Origin: Caldifarciminota bacterium | GTDB taxonomy: Bacteria; Hydrothermota; Hydrothermia; Hydrothermales; JAJRUZ01 | Direction: 5' to 3' | Length of the DNA: 64,000 nt | NCBI GenBank assembly: GCA_024277525.1 | Contig: JAJRUZ010000042.1 | Location: 62,001 to 126,000 of the forward strand | Shown: positions 59,148 to 64,000 of the stretch, one piece after another | Position numbering within the stretch: the first letter of the stretch is position 1 | How the letters are laid out: every line of letters starts with the position of its first letter | Notes under the pieces: model-generated | Seen by the model: only the letters and a program-made list of their open reading frames with translations | The model's database searches: none | Told to the model about the DNA's origin: nothing | Translations under genes and position numbers: made by a program

Positions 59148-59182
59148 ATTTAAATTTTAATTTTTTTTCTTCAAAATGTCAA
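59148..59182 (-). promoter_or_regulatory. Leaderless promoter TTGACA-N17-TAAAAT-N6-ATG for the TPR/Glu-rich gene
   Basis: Minus strand TTGACAttttgaagaaaaaaaatTAAAATttaaatATG. Confidence 0.75.
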
Positions 59183-59280
59183 GTTGAAAATAATTTTTTG
59201 AAGAGAAGAATAAAATTTGAAATTTTTGAATAAAATATTTTAAAATTTGATTTTGAAAAGTTTTAAGTTCGGAGGTAAAA

Positions 59281-60868
59281 ATGAATAAAAAATTTAAAAT
59301 AAGCGGTTTAAAAGTAGGAGCAATTCTTTTTTTTTGTGTTTTCTTTATTATATTCAGGTTTAAATCTCACCAATTTTGAAATCTTATTTACAAAGCATTC
59401 AACGGGTGATGAGGAATATTCGTCCGCCTACGGAATGGGACTTTGTGGAGGAGACTTTAATCAAGATGGGTATTCAGACATTGTAATAGGAATTATACCA
59501 GAAGACTTATTTATACTTGACACCTCGGGTGTCATAGACACTGTTATAGATACCGTTCTTTATCCCGGTGTTATCCAGATTTTCTTCGGCGGTCCGCTAC
59601 TTGATACCCTACCAGACATTATGATTCCGAATCCCTTCCTCCCTGATAGCGAACTTGCCGCACGTTCGGACTTCTCACGAGTACTTATGTCCGGAGACTT
59701 CACAGGTGATAGTTATGTTGATCTTGTAGCTGAATTGACGGATGGCTCCTTTTGTCTTTTTAAGGGGAAAAGCGGGGGCATTGATACTTTTCCTTATCTT
59801 ATATTCAGAGGAGGCATAGGTTTCGGCAGGGCTTTTTCAAAGGCGGATGTTAACGGAGACGGGTATTTGGACATAATAGCAGGAGAGTATTATTACGGAG
59901 GTAATAAGGGAAGGGTTTGTATTTTTTACGGAGGTCCTTTTATAGATACATTTCCCGATATCATATTAAAACTCCCGTCTGACGCAAATTGGGGGAATTT
60001 CGGCTGGTCAACGAGTGGCTTTCCTGATATAAACAATGATGGGTGTGAAGAAGTATTGGTAGGTGCACCTAATTATCCTGATGGAGGAAGGGGTGCAATA
60101 TTTCTTTATTATGGCGGCAATCCGATGGATACTATTCCTGATTTGATTATCTGGGGTGAATCTCAAGGAATATTCGGGGATTTTGCTTATAGGTTGCGTT
60201 ATATGAAAGATTTTAACGGAGGGGGTATGCCTGACATAATAACTGTTGACCCTGGCTGGTACGGAGAAGATACAACCGCCAGCGGAAAAGTTTATGTTTA
60301 TTTCGGTGAAAACTTCGAAAATTTTGACTCAATCCCTGATATGAGCTTTGTCGCAAGAGATTCCGGCTATTTTATAGGAATTGCTGTGTTAGAAAGCAAA
60401 AATGCCTCTTCCCCATATAGCATGTTTGTTATAGGAGACCCTGGCGGATGGAGCGATTATCCTTCTTTTGTATATCTCTATACAGGTGGAATTAACTATG
60501 ACACATTACCTGATGGTGAAGTTACCGGTTATTATGTTCCCTGGGTTTCTGATTCTGTGGGTGCAGGACTCTCTTTCTATCCCTCAAGTGCAGGGGATGT
60601 TGACGGAGATGGTGTGGATGAGCTACTTATTCAAGGATTTTGGGATACCGACTCCGAAACCGTTTGGCTTTTAAAATATACGGGTCCTTTACCTTATGTT
60701 TTCGAAAACAAAGAGAAGGAAAAGGCATCTGCAAATGGGATGAAAATCGGAATTTACGATATTCAAGGGAGGAAATTAAAAAGCATAAAATTGCCATCAG
60801 GAACTTATTTCATTTTACAAAAAAAACAAAATAAACTCTTTAAAAGAAAAATTTTGAAAATAAAATGA
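59281..60868 (+). CDS. Secreted FG-GAP/VCBS-repeat protein with T9SS-type sorting tail; signal peptide and body in different frames across a T9 tract
   Basis: ATG 59281 (MNKKFKISGLKVGAILFF) precedes ORF 59336 (GTG); FG-GAP repeats DVNGDGYLDIIAGEYYYGG, DINNDGCEEVLVGAPNYPDG; C-term MKIGIYDIQGRKLKSIKLPSGTYFI. Confidence 0.75.
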
Positions 60869-60881
60869 GGTTCAACTCCTC
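60867..60881 (+). promoter_or_regulatory. T-arm-like mini-hairpin (GAGG-TTCAACT-CCTC), overlapping the upstream stop codon
   Basis: 23 nt before ATG 60905; SD ggggagg also present. Confidence 0.6.
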
Positions 60882-60904
60882 AAAGACTCGGGGAGGTATT
60901 AAAA

Positions 60905-63900
60905 ATGCGATGGATGTTTGTGCTCACAGCGTGTCTCTTGTGGGCACAGGACCCTGTGAGTTGGGGTGTAGGTAATATAGATTGGTTCTATAACTACAAT
61001 GACCTGTGGATAACCCCAACGGGCGAAGTATGGGCTTGCGGAGATTCGGGGTTAATCCGGAAACCAGACGGAAGTTATATAAACCTTGACGCGAATTACA
61101 ATTTTTACGGAATATGCGTGCAAGGAAACCGCATATTTGTAGTCGGAGAGGATTTAAATTCCACAAGACCCGATCCTTCGGTTAATATTCCGGAAGGTAT
61201 ATTTTTAAAATTAGACCTATCAGGAAATATTTTAATACGGCGAACAAGCCTTGATATAGATATTCCCCCTTCCCCCTTTTACGATGTGAAATTTGTTAAT
61301 GAAATAAGCGGTTGGGTTGCCTGTGCAAATGGGTATATTTTAAGCACCAGAGATGGAGGTGGGACTTGGGAGGCTCATAATTTTTCGGAGATTTCAGGAA
61401 ATCTCATCAGTCGCTCAAATTCCTTTTTGTGTATAGACACTGACGGTAATTTATTTACAACCGCCTGGGCAGTAGCAGATAACAGAGGATGGTATGTGTG
61501 GACAACGGATGGAGGAAATACTTGGAATTATCCTCCTTCTCCCCCTGATACAGAATTAACACTCTTTAATATTCAGAAATTCGGTGCATATGCTTATGTT
61601 GCTACATCCCACGGGAAGTGGATGAGTATAGACAATACCGGCTCTGCTGTTATTTATGACTTATTCGTTCCTGGCACGGAATGGGGCTACGGAATTTCTG
61701 ACCCTTATCATGCGGGTTCAGCAGGAATAATCTGGAAAGGAAGCACAATCAGATATGCGTCCGGTAGATCAGATGTTGTATGGCGTTGTATATGGGAGAA
61801 TGCAGATACCGGCTTTGTAGCAGGGAAAGGAGGAATAAAAAAATTTGGTTATTTTTCATTTCCTCTTGTTCAAATTACAGCAGAACCTGATCCATCAGGC
61901 TATACCTGCGGTATCAAGGTTTCGGTGACAGTATCACCGCGTTTAGGAGAAATAGGCACAATATGGGTCGTAAGGTGCGATTTTGATGAAATCGGTCCAT
62001 ATACTGATACAGTTGCTATTTTCAACTTTGACCAAGATACATTTCAATTTTCTGTATTAGATCTTGATCCGGGGTATGATAGGAATTACTATTATAAAGC
62101 AATTGTTACTTCAAATCTTACGGGTAGTTTTGTATGGTTAGAGACATATCCTTATCCCGTAGATTGGTCAACACCCCCGTTGGGCTGTTACGACCTTCCT
62201 TCTTATCCTCCAAATCCGTCCAATTTTTCTGCATCCAATATACCTGACGATGACGGGAATTGTATAAAACTTAGCTGGAGTCAAGTGACAAGCGCAGATG
62301 GTTATTATATTTACCGTAAGGCAGAATATGAGCCGGAGTTCAGATTTATCTGGAAAGCTTCATCTCTTGAGGACCATTTTATTGATGATAATGTTGCAAA
62401 TGGTGTGTCATATGCTTATCAAATTCGTTCCTATGTGTGGGACCCTATAAAAGATGAAATACGTGCTTCTACAGGAGTGGTGGCTTCAGCAATAAGTTCT
62501 GATGAGAAAGCTCCTCCATTGGTTCAGAATGTGAATACCTATACAGAAACAGATACTCAATATACAAGGTTCTGGATAAAATGGGACCATGTCCCTTATA
62601 CGCAAGAGAGGAATCTTGCAGGATATGAAGTTTGTCCTGAATTTAAATCTCCTACTGCTACTGCTCTGAGTTTAATCACTTTGGGAACAGATACCCTTGT
62701 CGGAACATTAAGAAGGTCTCAACTGATAGACCGTCCCCACAATCCCGCTTTAATAGAAAGGAATTTTTATTTAATAGAATTCCCGACTCCTTTATTCTCC
62801 ACCTGGATGAGACTCAAAGGTGCTTTATTGGCAGGTGGTGTTAGGGCAGTAGATAGGTCAGAAAACATAGGTCCTTGGTCAGGCACTTTTTATCTTAAAT
62901 ACGGAGCGACAAATCCAAACTGGAACAAAGGTTGGTTCTATGCTTATATTCCCGGTCCCGGCTTAACAGATATTTTGCCGAATAATACGAAAAGAGTTTA
63001 TATTGATCAAAACAATAATATCCATGTTTTTTATTCATACAAAGGAATTGTTTGGCATTCTTTTCTTCCAGAAGGTGCAACGGAGTGGGTAAGGGAAAAA
63101 GTCGTGGACGGTGAAGACCCGGCTGCTGTTGTAATACAAAATACAGTTTACATAATATATACCCAAAAAGGAAAAGAGGGCTTTTTAAATATAAGGGTAT
63201 ATAACATTAATTCAAACGGAGCTTTAATTTTCCCTCCTATAGCCACTGCAAGATTCAAAATAACAAGCACATTAACAACACAGGTTGTTCCTGCTATTTA
63301 TCCTACCGAGTATCCTGTTACCTTCGGTCCCGGTGCACCCTCATTTGCAATAAAAAGAGATACAGGATATGCGGTGCTTACACGAGCATACGGAGAAAGA
63401 CAAGGAGAAACAATCACTTTAAAAGGAACCCATCTTATTTTCGCAAAAATACCTCTTCTCTCACCCGAAAACACAATATTTGAACAGATAGATTATCAGC
63501 CGTTTATGATTGCAGAACCGAGTTTTTCCGGTGAATTTCCCGATAGCTTTAAATCCATTTTCCGTTCCCCTACTGTTACAGTTGACAGACTTAATGGTGT
63601 TCACATTGTTTGGGATAAACCTGCATTTCTGGAATTCGGTGGACCAATTCGTCCAGCAGTTGTTATTTTTTCACCTCTTGCATATTACAGATTTTCCTTT
63701 GACACGGTGAGAGCACAGATAATTGACAATGAAGCATATAATCCTTACCTGAGATACGAGGCAGGAAAAATTCATCTTGTATACGCAAGAAGAAATGCAA
63801 ATTATGAATTAATTTACAGAACACTCGGAATTACATATGAATATATTCCTACAATTGAAAGATTCCCTCCGCCACCGGGTGAACTCATTCCGAGATATAC

Positions 63901-64000
63901 AGAATGGTCAGAACCTGTTATTATTGACACATCCGGTTATTTCTTGGATAATCCCTTTTATGAAAAAGGCAAAATTATTTATAATAAATTCACCGCATCC
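60905..64000 (+). CDS. Large secreted protein (BNR/YCF48-like N-terminus, FN3-like domain), truncated by window end
   Basis: MRWMFVLTACLLWAQDPVSWGVGNIDWFYNYNDLW...; frame open to 64000, hence missing from ORF track; GWVACANGYILSTRDGGGTWEAH; FN3-like IKLSWSQVTSADGYYIYRKAEY. Confidence 0.85.
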   Translation, partial: MRWMFVLTACLLWAQDPVSWGVGNIDWFYNYNDLWITPTGEVWACGDSGLIRKPDGSYINLDANYNFYGICVQGNRIFVVGEDLNSTRPDPSVNIPEGIFLKLDLSGNILIRRTSLDIDIPPSPFYDVKFVNEISGWVACANGYILSTRDGGGTWEAHNFSEISGNLISRSNSFLCIDTDGNLFTTAWAVADNRGWYVWTTDGGNTWNYPPSPPDTELTLFNIQKFGAYAYVATSHGKWMSIDNTGSAVIYDLFVPGTEWGYGISDPYHAGSAGIIWKGSTIRYASGRSDVVWRCIWENADTGFVAGKGGIKKFGYFSFPLVQITAEPDPSGYTCGIKVSVTVSPRLGEIGTIWVVRCDFDEIGPYTDTVAIFNFDQDTFQFSVLDLDPGYDRNYYYKAIVTSNLTGSFVWLETYPYPVDWSTPPLGCYDLPSYPPNPSNFSASNIPDDDGNCIKLSWSQVTSADGYYIYRKAEYEPEFRFIWKASSLEDHFIDDNVANGVSYAYQIRSYVWDPIKDEIRASTGVVASAISSDEKAPPLVQNVNTYTETDTQYTRFWIKWDHVPYTQERNLAGYEVCPEFKSPTATALSLITLGTDTLVGTLRRSQLIDRPHNPALIERNFYLIEFPTPLFSTWMRLKGALLAGGVRAVDRSENIGPWSGTFYLKYGATNPNWNKGWFYAYIPGPGLTDILPNNTKRVYIDQNNNIHVFYSYKGIVWHSFLPEGATEWVREKVVDGEDPAAVVIQNTVYIIYTQKGKEGFLNIRVYNINSNGALIFPPIATARFKITSTLTTQVVPAIYPTEYPVTFGPGAPSFAIKRDTGYAVLTRAYGERQGETITLKGTHLIFAKIPLLSPENTIFEQIDYQPFMIAEPSFSGEFPDSFKSIFRSPTVTVDRLNGVHIVWDKPAFLEFGGPIRPAVVIFSPLAYYRFSFDTVRAQIIDNEAYNPYLRYEAGKIHLVYARRNANYELIYRTLGITYEYIPTIERFPPPPGELIPRYTEWSEPVIIDTSGYFLDNPFYEKGKIIYNKFTAS

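Noticed and set aside
1-64000. CRISPR array, rRNA, prophage or integrative element
   Set aside because: No regularly spaced direct repeats, no rRNA-like sequence, no phage structural or integrase genes seen

Overview
The window is an AT-rich, gene-dense bacterial chromosome segment. My lineage guess (candidate phylum WOR-3/Stahlbacteria-like, possibly thermophilic) is inference only. It opens with a conserved tRNA-Trp–rpmG–secE–nusG–rplK–rplA–rplJ–rplL–rpoB–rpoC block followed by leuS and recG. After that come glycosyltransferases, a bactofilin, a phosphomannomutase, T9SS-type secreted proteins (subtilase, adhesin-like, FG-GAP), purD, a DUF5916-like outer-membrane protein, an archaeal-type ATP-dependent DNA ligase, an AAA/ABC ATPase + PIN-like pair, tRNA-Met, a second NusG paralog, a CxxCH–beta-barrel protein, a class III cyclase/ATPase/TPR protein, a 2-oxoacid:ferredoxin oxidoreductase operon with an embedded retropepsin-like gene, a MeaB/methylmalonyl-CoA mutase/BtuF-like cluster, pilT–accB–efp, pepQ, and a large secreted protein running off the right edge. 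The most interesting signal is non-coding. A mini-hairpin matching the tRNA T-arm consensus (GG-TTCAANY-CC; 7-nt loop with U54/A58 preserved) occurs at about ten loci, always on the sense strand and always 17-30 nt upstream of a start codon. About half of those genes lack a Shine-Dalgarno. A second start architecture, TAWAAT-N6-ATG, predicts leaderless mRNAs at six genes. Other leads are homopolymer-tract frameshifts in recG and an FG-GAP gene, an in-frame stop in a gene with a CX3CX3CX3C...CX3CX3CX3C tail, a MITE-like element, and the ATPase/PIN cassette as a candidate defence or toxin system. No searches were run.
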